From assembly GCF_000518985.1 (NCBI RefSeq), contig NZ_JAEQ01000010.1:1-64000 (forward strand): DNA of 64,000 bases, in the 5' to 3' direction. The DNA comes from Chelativorans sp. J32 (GTDB lineage: Bacteria > Pseudomonadota > Alphaproteobacteria > Rhizobiales > Rhizobiaceae). The position numbers and the translations under genes are program-made. Below are positions 1 through 10,612 of this stretch, piece by piece; positions within the stretch are counted from its first letter, which is position 1; every line of letters starts with the position of its first letter. The notes beneath the pieces are model-generated. The model did no database searches. It saw only the letters and a list, made by a program, of their open reading frames with translations, and had not been told where the DNA came from.

Positions 1-67
1 GACGGCAGAAAGAACTGCTGTTGCCGTACTCGCCAGAACCCAGCTTCTCGAAAACATGCGCTTCGCC

Positions 68-185
68 GACCTGGTGGTCATGGCGGGGTGGCTGCACCCG
101 TTCCCATTCCGAACACGGCCGTGAAACGCCCCAGCGCCGATGGTACTTCGTCTTAAGACGCGGGAGAGTAGGTCGCTGCCAGGTC
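68..185 (+). rRNA. rrf: 5S ribosomal RNA
   Basis: The segment opens with GACCTGGTGG and closes with CTGCCAGGTC, the complementary ends that form helix I of bacterial 5S rRNA. In between are the conserved CCGTTCCCATTCCGAACACG block and the GGGAGAGTAGG block. The length of about 118 nt is normal. A tRNA-fMet follows, the usual end of an alphaproteobacterial rrn operon. The 67 bases before it are presumably the 23S-5S spacer; no 23S sequence is recognisable in them. Ends are accurate to a few bases. Confidence 0.95.
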
Positions 186-326
186 TGCAAAACGCATGCT
201 TCTCATCTTCTCTTCACGCTTCCTCCGCCCCGATCGCGGAGAACGGTCCCGGCCGACGCCGAAAACAAGCCAAAACAAGGCCCGTCGGCGCAAAACGCTT
301 CCCGCAGGCAACGCCTGCCATGGTGA

Positions 327-2033
<1,707 letters not shown>

Positions 2034-2034
2034 A

Positions 2035-2226
2035 TCAGGAGGAGCGCTTCCTCCTTTGCCGTGACATCATCACTTCCTCTGCATAGCACTCCTGCGCCGC
2101 CTGCCTCGCCAGGATGCCGACCAGTCGCAGAAGGCGTGGGTCGGGATTGCCGCGTGGCGTAAACGTCAGCTCCGGCACGTCCAGCAGCAAGGATTCGAGC
2201 AGCGCTTCGCGCTCTCCTCCTGTCAT
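2035..2226 (-). CDS. Small conserved-looking ORF abutting the recombinase
   Basis: A 63-residue reading frame ends one base before the recombinase start codon, which implies translational coupling. It contains a segment rich in R, L and A (DPRLLRLVGILARQAA) of the kind I recall in short proteins placed just upstream of plasmid-borne serine recombinases. I do not know a function; an accessory role in recombination or in controlling the recombinase is only inference from position. The start at 2226 is uncertain, because the frame stays open further upstream (to 2325) and no strong ribosome site distinguishes the candidates. Confidence 0.5.
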   Translation of the reverse strand: MTGGEREALLESLLLDVPELTFTPRGNPDPRLLRLVGILARQAAQECYAEEVMMSRQRRKRSS

Positions 2227-2480
2227 CTTTGCCGGGTTTCCTGGGGCTCGCAAGGTCATAACTTGCAGCATTCGCCCCGAGGGAAGCATAAGCAACGGAA
2301 ATTGAAGGCGAATATTCGGCGGCAATTGGCGCGGGTGAGCGTGCTATCGCGTAGCTCAGCGTGTCCTGGCGAGCCATGGCGTAGCAAAATAACCTATCGG
2401 AATCCCTCGCTGGCCCGGTCATCATTGGCCTCGTCGCCTCTCCTCATGAGGTCATTGACTGTAGGCGCAACCTTATCGTA

Positions 2481-2498
2481 TTGTAATTCGCGATACAA
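2481..2498. promoter_or_regulatory. Inverted repeat upstream of the toxin-antitoxin pair
   Basis: TTGTA (2481-2485) and TACAA (2494-2498) are separated by 8 bases, 31 bases before the DUF1778 start. DUF1778 antitoxins are ribbon-helix-helix proteins that repress their own promoter, so this is a plausible operator. The arms are short and the call is tentative. Confidence 0.35.
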
Positions 2499-2528
2499 GG
2501 CGCTATATGCCGACCAAGGAGATTCGCC

Positions 2529-2828
2529 ATGGCCACGACCGCCGAACGCAAGGAATACCCGATCTCGATGCGCTTGCCCGAGGCGGATGTCGCAATGATC
2601 GATCGCGCCGCCAGCTTGCGCGGCCGCTCGCGCACCGATTTCGTGCGCGACGCCGCTGTGCGCGCGGCCGAGGAGGTCGTCATGGAGCAGGGCCTGATCC
2701 GGATGAGCCCGGAGGGCTTCGCCGAGTTCATGGATGTGCTGGCGCGTCCGGCCGCTCCCGTTCCGGAGATGGTAGACGTTCTGAAGCGGCCCGCGCCATG
2801 GGAGCCCGGCTACGTGGCGAAGCGGTAA
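2529..2828 (+). CDS. DUF1778 ribbon-helix-helix antitoxin
   Basis: A 99-residue protein with the DUF1778 signature: an N-terminal ISMRLPEADVAMIDRAA strand-helix segment (about 12-28), then RSRTDFVRDAA, and a long C-terminal tail that wraps the toxin in this family. It should bind DNA as a dimer and neutralise the acetyltransferase encoded 4 bases downstream. The start has AAGGAG in front of it. Such pairs stabilise mobile elements by killing or arresting cells that lose them. Confidence 0.9.
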   Translation: MATTAERKEYPISMRLPEADVAMIDRAASLRGRSRTDFVRDAAVRAAEEVVMEQGLIRMSPEGFAEFMDVLARPAAPVPEMVDVLKRPAPWEPGYVAKR

Positions 2829-2832
2829 GCTC

Positions 2833-3342
2833 TTGCACCTTTCGGGTCCTGAACCGCTCTCTGCCGAACACGATGTGTCCGAGTTCACCTGTGGCAAGCC
2901 CACGCTTGACCACTGGCTGAAATCACGCGCCCTCTCCAATCAGCAGAAGGGCTTCACCGCCGTCCTCGTCGTGCATGAGGCTGGGCGCGTGGTCGGCTTC
3001 TACGGCCTCGCGCCTACCGGTGTGGTGCCTTCGGTTCTGCCGCGTTCGATCAGGACGGGGCAGCCGCCCAACCCGGTCCCCTGTATGCTGCTCGGCCAAC
3101 TCGCAACCGACACCGGATGGGCAGGGCTGGGCATCGGGACCGGTCTTGTGAAGCATGCTCTCCAGCGCTGCGTTCAGGCCGCATCGCTGATCGGCGGGCG
3201 GGCCTTGCTGGTCAACGCCGTCGACGGGGAGGCGGCCAAGTTCTGGAGGCGGCGTGGCTTCGAGCCTTCCAGGGATGATCCCCTGGTTCTGCTCCGCTCG
3301 ATCAGCGACATCGCTGCCTCGCTCGGCGAGGGCGGTGGGTGA
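2833..3342 (+). CDS. GNAT-family acetyltransferase toxin
   Basis: This 169-residue protein follows the DUF1778 antitoxin by 4 bases. It begins with the typical LSAEHDVSEFTCGKPTLDHWL region and has the acetyl-CoA loop region near TDTGWAGLGIGTGL (about 95-110), with a C-terminal FWRRRGFEPS. Toxins of the TacT/AtaT/KacT type acetylate charged tRNAs and stop translation. No ATG lies early in the frame; TTG at 2833 is chosen because it matches the family's N-terminus and the tight spacing to the antitoxin. Confidence 0.9.
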   Translation: MHLSGPEPLSAEHDVSEFTCGKPTLDHWLKSRALSNQQKGFTAVLVVHEAGRVVGFYGLAPTGVVPSVLPRSIRTGQPPNPVPCMLLGQLATDTGWAGLGIGTGLVKHALQRCVQAASLIGGRALLVNAVDGEAAKFWRRRGFEPSRDDPLVLLRSISDIAASLGEGGG

Positions 3343-3410
3343 AAGCTTGGCTGGCCTCCAACCGTAGCGATCCGCCCCTTCAGTCAGATTGAAGTAGATC
3401 AGATCCGCCC

Positions 3411-3887
3411 ATGCAAATTCGTCCTCCCCCATTGCCCACATTCCACTGGCAGATGTTCGTGCTTTCCTTCGCGCTATTCTGGGCGGTCGGCGGCATGCCC
3501 GAACCTGCCAAGGCTCAGCCTCGGCCGCAGATTGCGAAGTGCGTTCCCGGCCAGGCCCGTACCGCCGACGAATATTGCCTCGTTGATGGCGACACGATCT
3601 GGATCGACGGGGAAAAGCTGCGCATGGAAGGCTACGACACCCCGGAACCGCAAACCCACATCTGTGGTGGCGACGCCGAAATCGCGCTGGCACACCGAGC
3701 CAGTGATCGGGTGATCGAGCTGCTGAACTCGCACGACTGGACCGTCGAATATGGAGAGCCGGACAACACCGGCACGCGGACGCTCGTGACGATCAGAATC
3801 GGTGGTCGCGACATCGGTGACATCCTGATTGCCGAAAGGCTGGCCAGACCCTGGCCCGATGGCGAAGAATGGTGGTGCAACCCGTAG
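3411..3887 (+). CDS. Thermonuclease (SNase-like) family protein, membrane-anchored or exported
   Basis: A 158-residue protein. Residues about 12-36 are hydrophobic and end in AKAQ, consistent with a signal peptide or anchor. The rest is SNase-like: VDGDTIWIDGEKLRMEGYDTPEP holds the Asp-rich metal-binding strand and the conserved PE(P) turn, and GRDIGDILIAERLARPW is the usual C-terminal helix. The motif RYGR seen in catalytically normal members is replaced by GTRTLVTIRI, so an active-site arginine may be missing. A second SNase-like gene lies at 24649. It would act in the periplasm; its role on the ICE is unknown. Confidence 0.8.
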   Translation: MQIRPPPLPTFHWQMFVLSFALFWAVGGMPEPAKAQPRPQIAKCVPGQARTADEYCLVDGDTIWIDGEKLRMEGYDTPEPQTHICGGDAEIALAHRASDRVIELLNSHDWTVEYGEPDNTGTRTLVTIRIGGRDIGDILIAERLARPWPDGEEWWCNP

Positions 3888-4115
3888 ACGTTAGTTCCAC
3901 GCCGTCGACCGCCTGGCGAGATCAAACTAACTCACTGTGCGCCCCTTCTCTGTCGTTTCGACGATGATCCGCTGATCCTGGAAGCAGCTTTTCAGCGCCC
4001 AGTGTGACCAAGGCTTTGCCGTGCGAGGTAGGCGCGACTTGATGGAGTAGCTGTTCATCGCACTTGCATTCCCGCCGCTCGGATTCGACAACTGGTGTAC
4101 TCGGGGGAAAATGCC

Positions 4116-6161
4116 ATGCAGCTTGAGCGTGCTCGCATCAGAAATTTCCGTTCACTTCGCGATGTCGAAGTCGTTTTTGGCGCACACACCGCATTGATCG
4201 GCGGCAATGGCGCAGGAAAGTCTTCAATCTTGAAGGCTATCGAGAAGTTCTACTCGACTACGAAAAACTGCGACGCTGACGATTTCTTTGGACGCGATCA
4301 AGGGCAGCCGATCGAGATTGAACTAACCTTTCACCAGCTTAGCGAGCAAGAAGCCGCAGCGTTCGAGGATCGGGTGCGGGATGGTAGGTTGGTCGTCACC
4401 CGCATTTTTGACGGAGGTCCATCAAGTGGACGCTATCATGGTGTCGTTCCACAGATTCCCGACTTCGTCGCTGTTCGGGCTCATTCCGCAGCCACACCCA
4501 AGCGCGCTGCTTATAATGCCCTGCGCGAGAATAACCCACTCTACGCCGACCTTCCCACTGCTGGCAGTGCGGCAGCGGTCGACCAGGCGATGCTAACCTG
4601 GGAGGCTGAGCATCCCGATCAGTTGGTGCTGCTGCCCGACGATGGTCAGTTTTTCGGATTCCAGAACAACAGCCGAGGCAAGCTCCAGCAGCACACGAGC
4701 TTCGTGTTCATTCCGGCGGTTCGCGACGCATCAGCGGACGCGGCGGACGGCAAGACGAGCGTCATCGGCAAACTACTCGAACTGCTAGTGCGCAGTCAGA
4801 TCCTTCAGCGGCCGGACGTTCAAGCGTTCAAGGCGCAGTTGACCGAGGCCTACCAGGCCTTGGTATCCGCCGAAAATATGCCTGAACTCGGTGCGCTCGC
4901 TGGGACCCTCACCGCCGACCTGCGGGGTTTGTATCAAGATGCTGAAGTTTCGTTGGCCTGGCGCGAGGTCGGCGAGATGCCAGTCCCGTTGCCAATGGCG
5001 GATGTGTTTCTCAAGGACGAAGGCTTCGGTGGACCGGTGGACAGGCAAGGTCACGGCCTCCAGCGTGCCTTCATCTTTACACTTCTCCAGCATCTTGCGC
5101 GAACTGCCGTGCCGGAGGGCGACGAGGCACCCCCTGATAGTGACGTTGACGGCAGTGATGACGCGCCCGCTGCGGCTGCGGCTGCGGTCATGGCGCAGGC
5201 ACCGACGCTTATCCTCGCAATTGAAGAACCCGAACTGTATCAGCATCCGACCAAACAGCGGCACTTCGCGGAAGTGCTGCGGGGCTTGAGTAGCGGTACG
5301 CTCCCTGGCGCGCAGGGCCACACACAGGTTATCTTCGGTTCGCACTCGCCAATGTTCATTTCGATGGGGAAGGCCGACGAGATCAGGCTTACCCGGCGCT
5401 CGCATTGTGACGACAGTGAATTCAAGCAATGCAGCCTGCAAGCGCTGGATCTCGGCACCGTTGCGCAGAAGCTCGAACGCGGCTGGAATAAGCCCGCTGG
5501 CACTTTCAGTGCACAGACTTTGATGCCGCGGTTGCACATTCTCGGTGCTGAATTGGCCGAAGGCTTTTTCGCCACCGGTGTGATTCTGGTTGAGGGCCGA
5601 AGCGATAAAGCGGCGCTCACCGCGACGGCGCGGATGCTCGGCGTGAATTTCGAGGCGGCCGGCATCGCCATCCTGTCAACCGAAGGCAAAGCCAATCTCG
5701 ATCGTCCCTATGTGATTTTTCGCGAGCTGGGTATTCCAACCTTCATGCTATGGGATTGCGACCAGCAGTTACCCGAGGCTAAACGAACGCCGGCAACCGA
5801 TCTTGCTTTGAGCAAGCTCGCTAAGCCGAACGATCAGATCGACGCCGCGCCCACTAGCGACCTCATCAGCGATTGTTACGCGCATTTCGAAAAGACATTG
5901 GAGCACAAGCTCAAGGAGGATCTCACGCCTGAAGTACACACGGCGTGCCTTGCTGCTGCCTGCGAACCCTTTGGTGTGCATCCGAGCAACGATGCGCAGA
6001 AGATACCGGAAATCGTCTATCAGACACTTCTCCGTGCTAAAGAACAGGGCCACGAGAGCGAGATGCTGAAGAGCCTCGTCCGTGCCATGTGGCGTTTCTT
6101 CCGCGATGAGGAAATCCCGGACCCGACGGAGGCGCAAGCTCCGGTAGCAGTGGGTGCGTGA
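4116..6161 (+). CDS. OLD-family ATPase/TOPRIM nuclease
   Basis: A 681-residue protein. The N-terminus is an ABC-type ATPase: Walker A GGNGAGKS at about 29-36, with the rest of the ATPase including LILAIEEPELYQHP (about residues 365-380), the usual Walker B region of OLD proteins. A C-terminal TOPRIM domain has VEGRSDK near 490 and the DCD pair near 546. No UvrD-like partner follows, so it is a solitary (class 1-like) OLD rather than a Gabija pair. OLD proteins cut DNA and many act against phage. It is followed after 33 bases by a SbcD/SbcC-like pair on the same strand. ATG 4116 is preferred over GTG 4095 because it starts the canonical N-terminus and has GGGGGAA upstream. Confidence 0.87.
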   Translation: MQLERARIRNFRSLRDVEVVFGAHTALIGGNGAGKSSILKAIEKFYSTTKNCDADDFFGRDQGQPIEIELTFHQLSEQEAAAFEDRVRDGRLVVTRIFDGGPSSGRYHGVVPQIPDFVAVRAHSAATPKRAAYNALRENNPLYADLPTAGSAAAVDQAMLTWEAEHPDQLVLLPDDGQFFGFQNNSRGKLQQHTSFVFIPAVRDASADAADGKTSVIGKLLELLVRSQILQRPDVQAFKAQLTEAYQALVSAENMPELGALAGTLTADLRGLYQDAEVSLAWREVGEMPVPLPMADVFLKDEGFGGPVDRQGHGLQRAFIFTLLQHLARTAVPEGDEAPPDSDVDGSDDAPAAAAAAVMAQAPTLILAIEEPELYQHPTKQRHFAEVLRGLSSGTLPGAQGHTQVIFGSHSPMFISMGKADEIRLTRRSHCDDSEFKQCSLQALDLGTVAQKLERGWNKPAGTFSAQTLMPRLHILGAELAEGFFATGVILVEGRSDKAALTATARMLGVNFEAAGIAILSTEGKANLDRPYVIFRELGIPTFMLWDCDQQLPEAKRTPATDLALSKLAKPNDQIDAAPTSDLISDCYAHFEKTLEHKLKEDLTPEVHTACLAAACEPFGVHPSNDAQKIPEIVYQTLLRAKEQGHESEMLKSLVRAMWRFFRDEEIPDPTEAQAPVAVGA

Positions 6162-6194
6162 TCCATGTGTGGCACTGTAACGAGGAACTGATTC

Positions 6195-7322
6195 GTGGCG
6201 ACGCTCAAGATCATCCATACGGCTGACTGGCAGCTCGGAAAGCCGTTCGGGCGCTTTCCGCAGGAGGTGCGTAGTGCGTTGGCTGAGGCTCGCCTCGATG
6301 CCATCGATCGCCTCGGTGCTGCGGCAATATCCAGCGGTGCCACGCACATCGTCGTCGCCGGTGATGTGTTCGACAACGTCGAACCCGGCGACCGCATCGT
6401 CACGCAGATGCTGTCACGTATGCAGCGGGCGTCGGTCACCTGGTGGCTGATGCCGGGCAACCACGATCATGCGCGAGCCGGTGGACTCTGGAGCAGGCTG
6501 CGCGGGCGTGCGCCTGCCTCAGTCCGGATCGTGGACACTCCCGAGCCTATTGAGATGGAGCAGGGTGCTTGGCTTCTGCCGGCGCCCCTGGAGCACCGGA
6601 AGACGGTGTCCGATCCTTCCGCGGCGATGGTCGATATGACGACGCCGCCGGGGGCACTCCGCATCGGTCTCGCACATGGCTCCATCACAGAGTTTGGCGC
6701 CACCGGAGAGAGCTCCAATCTGATCCCGCCGGATCGCGCCAAGTCCGCGGGCCTTGACTACCTCGCGCTCGGGGACTGGCATGGCTTTTTGACGGTTGGC
6801 GACCGGACCGCTTACAGCGGGACCCCTGAAATTGACCGGTTCGGGCGCGATGAGCCGGGCGGCTGCATCGGCGTGAGCCTGCGATCCAACGAAACGCCCG
6901 AGCTGCAGCGGATCGAGACCGGTCGATATCGCTGGATGTCGCGCCGCTGGAGTATGGAGAACATGGAAGACTTGGACCGTGAACTCGCCGCGCTCCGCAG
7001 CGAGGCGCGTTTGTCGGACGTGCTCCTTTCGCTCCATCTCGTCGGTGTGGTGAGTCTCGCCGACCGCGTCACGATGACGTCGGCCGTCCAGGACTGTCTG
7101 GCGCACGAACTGCGGCATTTGGAACTCGACGCGGATGGCCTGACCGCGCGTCCGACGGCAGAGGACGTCGCCCAAATCGATGTCCAAGGTGCGCTCGCCG
7201 GGGCGACTGCTACCCTACAGGCCAGGGCTACCGGATCGGGTTCCGATGCCCAGATCGCCGCCGCGGCGCTGGAGCGTCTCTATGTCGAGGCGATGCGATT
7301 CGATGCGGAGGTTGCGCGATGA
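6195..7322 (+). CDS. Mre11/SbcD-like metallophosphoesterase
   Basis: A 375-residue calcineurin-like phosphoesterase. Motifs appear in order: HTADWQ (8-13), GDVFDN (56-61), GNHDH (88-92), AHGS near 160 and GDWHG near 193, which together supply the two-metal nuclease site. It overlaps the next gene by ATGA, so the two proteins are almost certainly made together as a nuclease-ATPase complex, as with SbcD-SbcC or Mre11-Rad50. The GTG start at 6195 gives the canonical beginning. It diverges from chromosomal SbcD in its C-terminal half, so a specialised, perhaps defensive, role is inferred. Confidence 0.87.
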   Translation: MATLKIIHTADWQLGKPFGRFPQEVRSALAEARLDAIDRLGAAAISSGATHIVVAGDVFDNVEPGDRIVTQMLSRMQRASVTWWLMPGNHDHARAGGLWSRLRGRAPASVRIVDTPEPIEMEQGAWLLPAPLEHRKTVSDPSAAMVDMTTPPGALRIGLAHGSITEFGATGESSNLIPPDRAKSAGLDYLALGDWHGFLTVGDRTAYSGTPEIDRFGRDEPGGCIGVSLRSNETPELQRIETGRYRWMSRRWSMENMEDLDRELAALRSEARLSDVLLSLHLVGVVSLADRVTMTSAVQDCLAHELRHLELDADGLTARPTAEDVAQIDVQGALAGATATLQARATGSGSDAQIAAAALERLYVEAMRFDAEVAR

Positions 7323-9946
7323 TCCTCAAATCCCTGGAGGTCGAGAACTTCCGCAAGTTCCGCGAACCGCTACGCATCGACGGCTTCACCGACGGTTTGA
7401 ACATCGTAGTCGAGCCGAACGAGACGGGCAAATCTACCCTATTGGAGGCCCTGCGTGCGGCCTTCTTCATCCGCTACTCCGCCAAGACCGAACTCGTCCG
7501 TTCCTATGTCCCGACTGGTGATGACGTGGCGCCCCGTGTCACTGTCGGCTTCGGCCTCAACGGGCAGACTTGGAGGCTCGAGAAGCAGTTCATGAAGTCT
7601 CCCTCCGTGCGACTTACCGGCGCGAGCGGGCGACGAGAGAGCGATGCGGCCGAAGAAGCGCTGCAGGAGCTGCTCGGATTCGAGCGGGGCAACAACCGGG
7701 GCAGCGATCCCGAAACGCGCGGGCCCCTTGGCATGCTCTGGGTCGAGCAGGCGACGGCACTCTCCGTGGAGAGTCCAAACCGCATCGTGCGCGATACCGT
7801 TCGGGGAGTGCTCGAGGCGGAAGTCGGCGCGGTGACGGGTGGTCGACGCTTTGACGCGATCCGGGCCAGCATCGAAGCGGCATATTCAGCGCTGCGCACA
7901 TCGGCGACGGGCAAGTCGCGCGGCGACTTAGCGGTGGCAGAGGCTCGCGTGTCCACGGCGACGGCTGCCCGCCAGGCGGCCGAGACCAACTTCCATGAAT
8001 ACGAGAACACTCTCACCGAGTTGGACGCGGCGAGGTCACGGCTTAGGATTATCGAGCGTGATCTCGTCGACCCAGAGGCGGCGGAGCAGCGAAAAAAGCT
8101 CGAGGCGGACCAGAAGGTCGCGGAGACCGCCTCTCTGCGGTCGACTGCGGCGGAGGCGCAATTCGGACGCGCCGACGAGGTCGCGAAGACGGCTTCGTCG
8201 AGGATCGAGCGATTGGACGCAGCCGAGGCTCGCGTCGGATCCGCCGGCACATACCTCGAAGAGAAGGCTCGTCTGCGGGACGAAGCCAAGGCTGAGGCTG
8301 CTCGTGCCGGTGAGGAGGAAAAATCACTCCGCGCCGCGCTCGACGAGGCTCGCGCGGAAAGGGAGAAACACGAGGAGGCACTGTCCTCCGCACGCGCGCG
8401 ATTGCGCGGGTTCGCTAATGCCGCGGGCGCTCGTCGCGCGATCGATGCGCGAAAAGCTCTAGCCGAGCTAGAGGAGCGTGAGCGTGCGCTGGTTGATGAC
8501 TCCGCCGGGGCCGTCGAAAGTGACGACCTTGAGGAGATTACCGAACTCGAGCTTGCCGCCATCCAGGCACGCGCCCGGTTCGAAGCAGGCGCTGTGAAGG
8601 TAGAAGTCGAACTCGGGGCGGGCGCATCTTTGAGGATTGACGGGTTGACGACCGACGTCACCAGCGTTGACGTCCTCAAGACCACCAAGTTCGAGTTGGG
8701 TGATGCGGGCAGCCTAGTCGTGCGCCCGCCGCAGGGTTCGGGTCAGTCCATTGAGGCCGATCTTGCAGCGGCGACGGAAGAACTCGCTTCCGCCTTGCGG
8801 TCGCTCGGCATCAAGTCGCATGCGGAGGGCGTGGCCCGGAACGAACGGGCCTCCGCTGCCAAGCGCGAGTTGAAGGCGCTCCGGACACAGATCGCCTCGG
8901 CATGTCCTGGAGATCCGACAATCGGGTTGGCGCCCGGGGCAGATGCCCTGCGCGCCTTCGTGGCCGAGCTGGGCGACATCGCCGACGTTGTCGCCCCAAC
9001 CGACAATGTCGACACGCTGGAGAAGGCGGTGGTCGACGCCAAGCTCGCCGAGGCTGCCGCATCCGGAAAGCGCGAAGACGGGAGGACGGCTCTGTCGAAG
9101 GCGGAGAGTACGCTCGCAACGGCCGAAGCCGATTATTCCGCAGCCATCCGCGAATCCGAGGCTGCGGCTGAAGATCTCCGGAACCTCCTAGAGATCGGGG
9201 ATCGGGAAACGCTCGAAGCGGCGCGCGGTGAGGCTCAGCGGGAGCGTGCCGCGAAGTTCGAAGCTCTCGAGAAGGCGCGCGAAAGCGCCACGTCTTTCGA
9301 CGCCGACGCTATCCGACGCCGCATTGTGAACCTCGATCGTGCCGCCAGCCGGGCCGGCGAGGAACGACTTGAACTGACCGCCCGGATCGCGTCGCTCGAA
9401 TCCACGATCGTTAGGGAAGGGACAAACGGGCCTGCCGGTCGCCTTGCCGAAACGCGGGAGGAAGAGGAGGCCGCGATCGCCGCTTGCGATCGTTTGCGGC
9501 ATGAGGCCGACATGCTTGAGGTGCTCCGCGAGGCGCTGTCGGATGCCGCGAATGAAGCGTCGAGGACATTCCTCGCACCCGTCACGGCTCGGGCTAGTCG
9601 ATACATCCAGCAGCTTCTTCCCGGATGTGATCTGTCATTCAACGAGGAGCTCGGGCTGACCGGCCTCACGAGGGCGGGGATCGATGAATCCTGTGGTGAT
9701 CTCAGTCGAGGCACGCAGGAGCAGTTGGCGATATTGACTCGGCTCGCGTTTGCGGACCTCCTGCTCGAGGATGGAGCGCCGATCTCTCTGATCCTCGACG
9801 ACCCTCTCGTCTATTCCGATGATGCCCGCTTGGAGACGATGACCGACATCCTGCAGGACGCTTCGAAGCGGATGCAGGTGATACTTCTCACGTGCCGGTC
9901 GAAGGCTTTTCGTCACGTCGAAGCCAATAGGATCACGCTGAGATGA
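7319..9946 (+). CDS. Rad50/SbcC-like SMC-type ATPase
   Basis: An 875-residue protein whose two ends form one ABC ATPase head. Walker A EPNETGKST lies at about 32-40; the signature LSRGTQEQL is near 794 and Walker B LILDDPL near 823. The middle is a very long Ala/Glu/Arg-rich coiled coil interrupted by a globular patch around 410-480 where a hook would sit, but no CxxC zinc hook is visible. It partners the phosphoesterase upstream (ATGA overlap). Expected job: ATP-driven recognition and opening of DNA ends for the nuclease. Absence of a zinc hook suggests dimerisation through another contact. Confidence 0.87.
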   Translation: MILKSLEVENFRKFREPLRIDGFTDGLNIVVEPNETGKSTLLEALRAAFFIRYSAKTELVRSYVPTGDDVAPRVTVGFGLNGQTWRLEKQFMKSPSVRLTGASGRRESDAAEEALQELLGFERGNNRGSDPETRGPLGMLWVEQATALSVESPNRIVRDTVRGVLEAEVGAVTGGRRFDAIRASIEAAYSALRTSATGKSRGDLAVAEARVSTATAARQAAETNFHEYENTLTELDAARSRLRIIERDLVDPEAAEQRKKLEADQKVAETASLRSTAAEAQFGRADEVAKTASSRIERLDAAEARVGSAGTYLEEKARLRDEAKAEAARAGEEEKSLRAALDEARAEREKHEEALSSARARLRGFANAAGARRAIDARKALAELEERERALVDDSAGAVESDDLEEITELELAAIQARARFEAGAVKVEVELGAGASLRIDGLTTDVTSVDVLKTTKFELGDAGSLVVRPPQGSGQSIEADLAAATEELASALRSLGIKSHAEGVARNERASAAKRELKALRTQIASACPGDPTIGLAPGADALRAFVAELGDIADVVAPTDNVDTLEKAVVDAKLAEAAASGKREDGRTALSKAESTLATAEADYSAAIRESEAAAEDLRNLLEIGDRETLEAARGEAQRERAAKFEALEKARESATSFDADAIRRRIVNLDRAASRAGEERLELTARIASLESTIVREGTNGPAGRLAETREEEEAAIAACDRLRHEADMLEVLREALSDAANEASRTFLAPVTARASRYIQQLLPGCDLSFNEELGLTGLTRAGIDESCGDLSRGTQEQLAILTRLAFADLLLEDGAPISLILDDPLVYSDDARLETMTDILQDASKRMQVILLTCRSKAFRHVEANRITLR

Positions 9947-10184
9947 GCAAACGGATGGATGCGGCGAACCGCTACAGGCTCGCCTTCACTGAAGCGGAGG
10001 AGGCGCTGGTCGCACGGATCGATTTGCGTTGATCGCATGCCAACCATGCCGAGGCCCGTGCTGCCTACCTCGCGAACCAAGCCGATCTTGGATATGTTGA
10101 GATCGCTGAGAGAGCGGGACGCCGTGCCTGCTCAACGGATCAGCTATTGGACCCAGATTATCAGCCTGGACGCTTGAAGGGCTC
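9943..10184 (+). pseudogene. Small fourth ORF of the OLD/SbcDC operon, interrupted by a stop
   Basis: An ATG at 9943 overlaps the stop of the ATPase gene (ATGA) and codes for 29 residues (MSKRMDAANRYRLAFTEAEE...) before TGA at 10030-10032. The same frame then continues with protein-like composition (ANHAEARAAYLANQADLGYVEIAERAG) for some 50 codons before running into antisense of the next gene. This looks like a small coupled gene split by a nonsense mutation, or a true 29-residue peptide followed by chance reading frame. The right boundary given is approximate. Confidence 0.4.
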
Positions 10185-10229
10185 ATATGAGCAGCCGTTC
10201 GAGCGCAATGATTGCCGGAGCGAGGAAAT

Positions 10230-10592
10230 CTATACTGGCCTTCCCGCGAGGCGCTCGTCGAGAACCGGCTCGTCCCAGGTGCGCGTCACCCCGAGCCACT
10301 TGTCGATCACCGCCTGAAACTGGGGCTCTGCGAAACAGGTCTGGAACGTGTAGAGGCGATTGACCACTTGCCGCATCAGGTCGCGCATCTCCTCATCGTC
10401 GAACCGCGACACGCTTCCCCAGGGGATGTGGTTGCCGTCGGCGTCGATGACGAAGACATCGGAATAGTCACCGGTCTTCGTGACCGGGACCGGCCCCGCA
10501 TGCAGGTCCTCCAGCATGCTGTTGCGGACGCAGATCATCGCCATCGCCTTGGCGAGCGTCGCCGCTAACTGTTCTTCTTCCTTCCGGCCCAT
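10230..10592 (-). CDS. Hypothetical protein downstream of HMCES/YedK
   Basis: A 120-residue protein of unknown function, mostly alpha-helical in appearance, with no membrane segment. It has ADGNHIPWGSVSRFDDEEMRDLMRQVVNRLYTF in the middle and LDERLAGRPV at the end. ATG 10592 is chosen because GGAGG sits six bases before it; a start at 10610 is also open. It follows the HMCES gene by about 20 bases on the same strand, so the two are probably one SOS-controlled transcript. I do not recognise the family. Confidence 0.75.
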   Translation of the reverse strand: MGRKEEEQLAATLAKAMAMICVRNSMLEDLHAGPVPVTKTGDYSDVFVIDADGNHIPWGSVSRFDDEEMRDLMRQVVNRLYTFQTCFAEPQFQAVIDKWLGVTRTWDEPVLDERLAGRPV

Positions 10593-10612
10593 TTTCGTCC
10601 TCCGGATCATTG

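Noticed and set aside
4116-6161. Gabija system
   Set aside because: The OLD protein resembles GajA, but no UvrD-type helicase (GajB) follows; the next genes are a Mre11-like and a Rad50-like protein.
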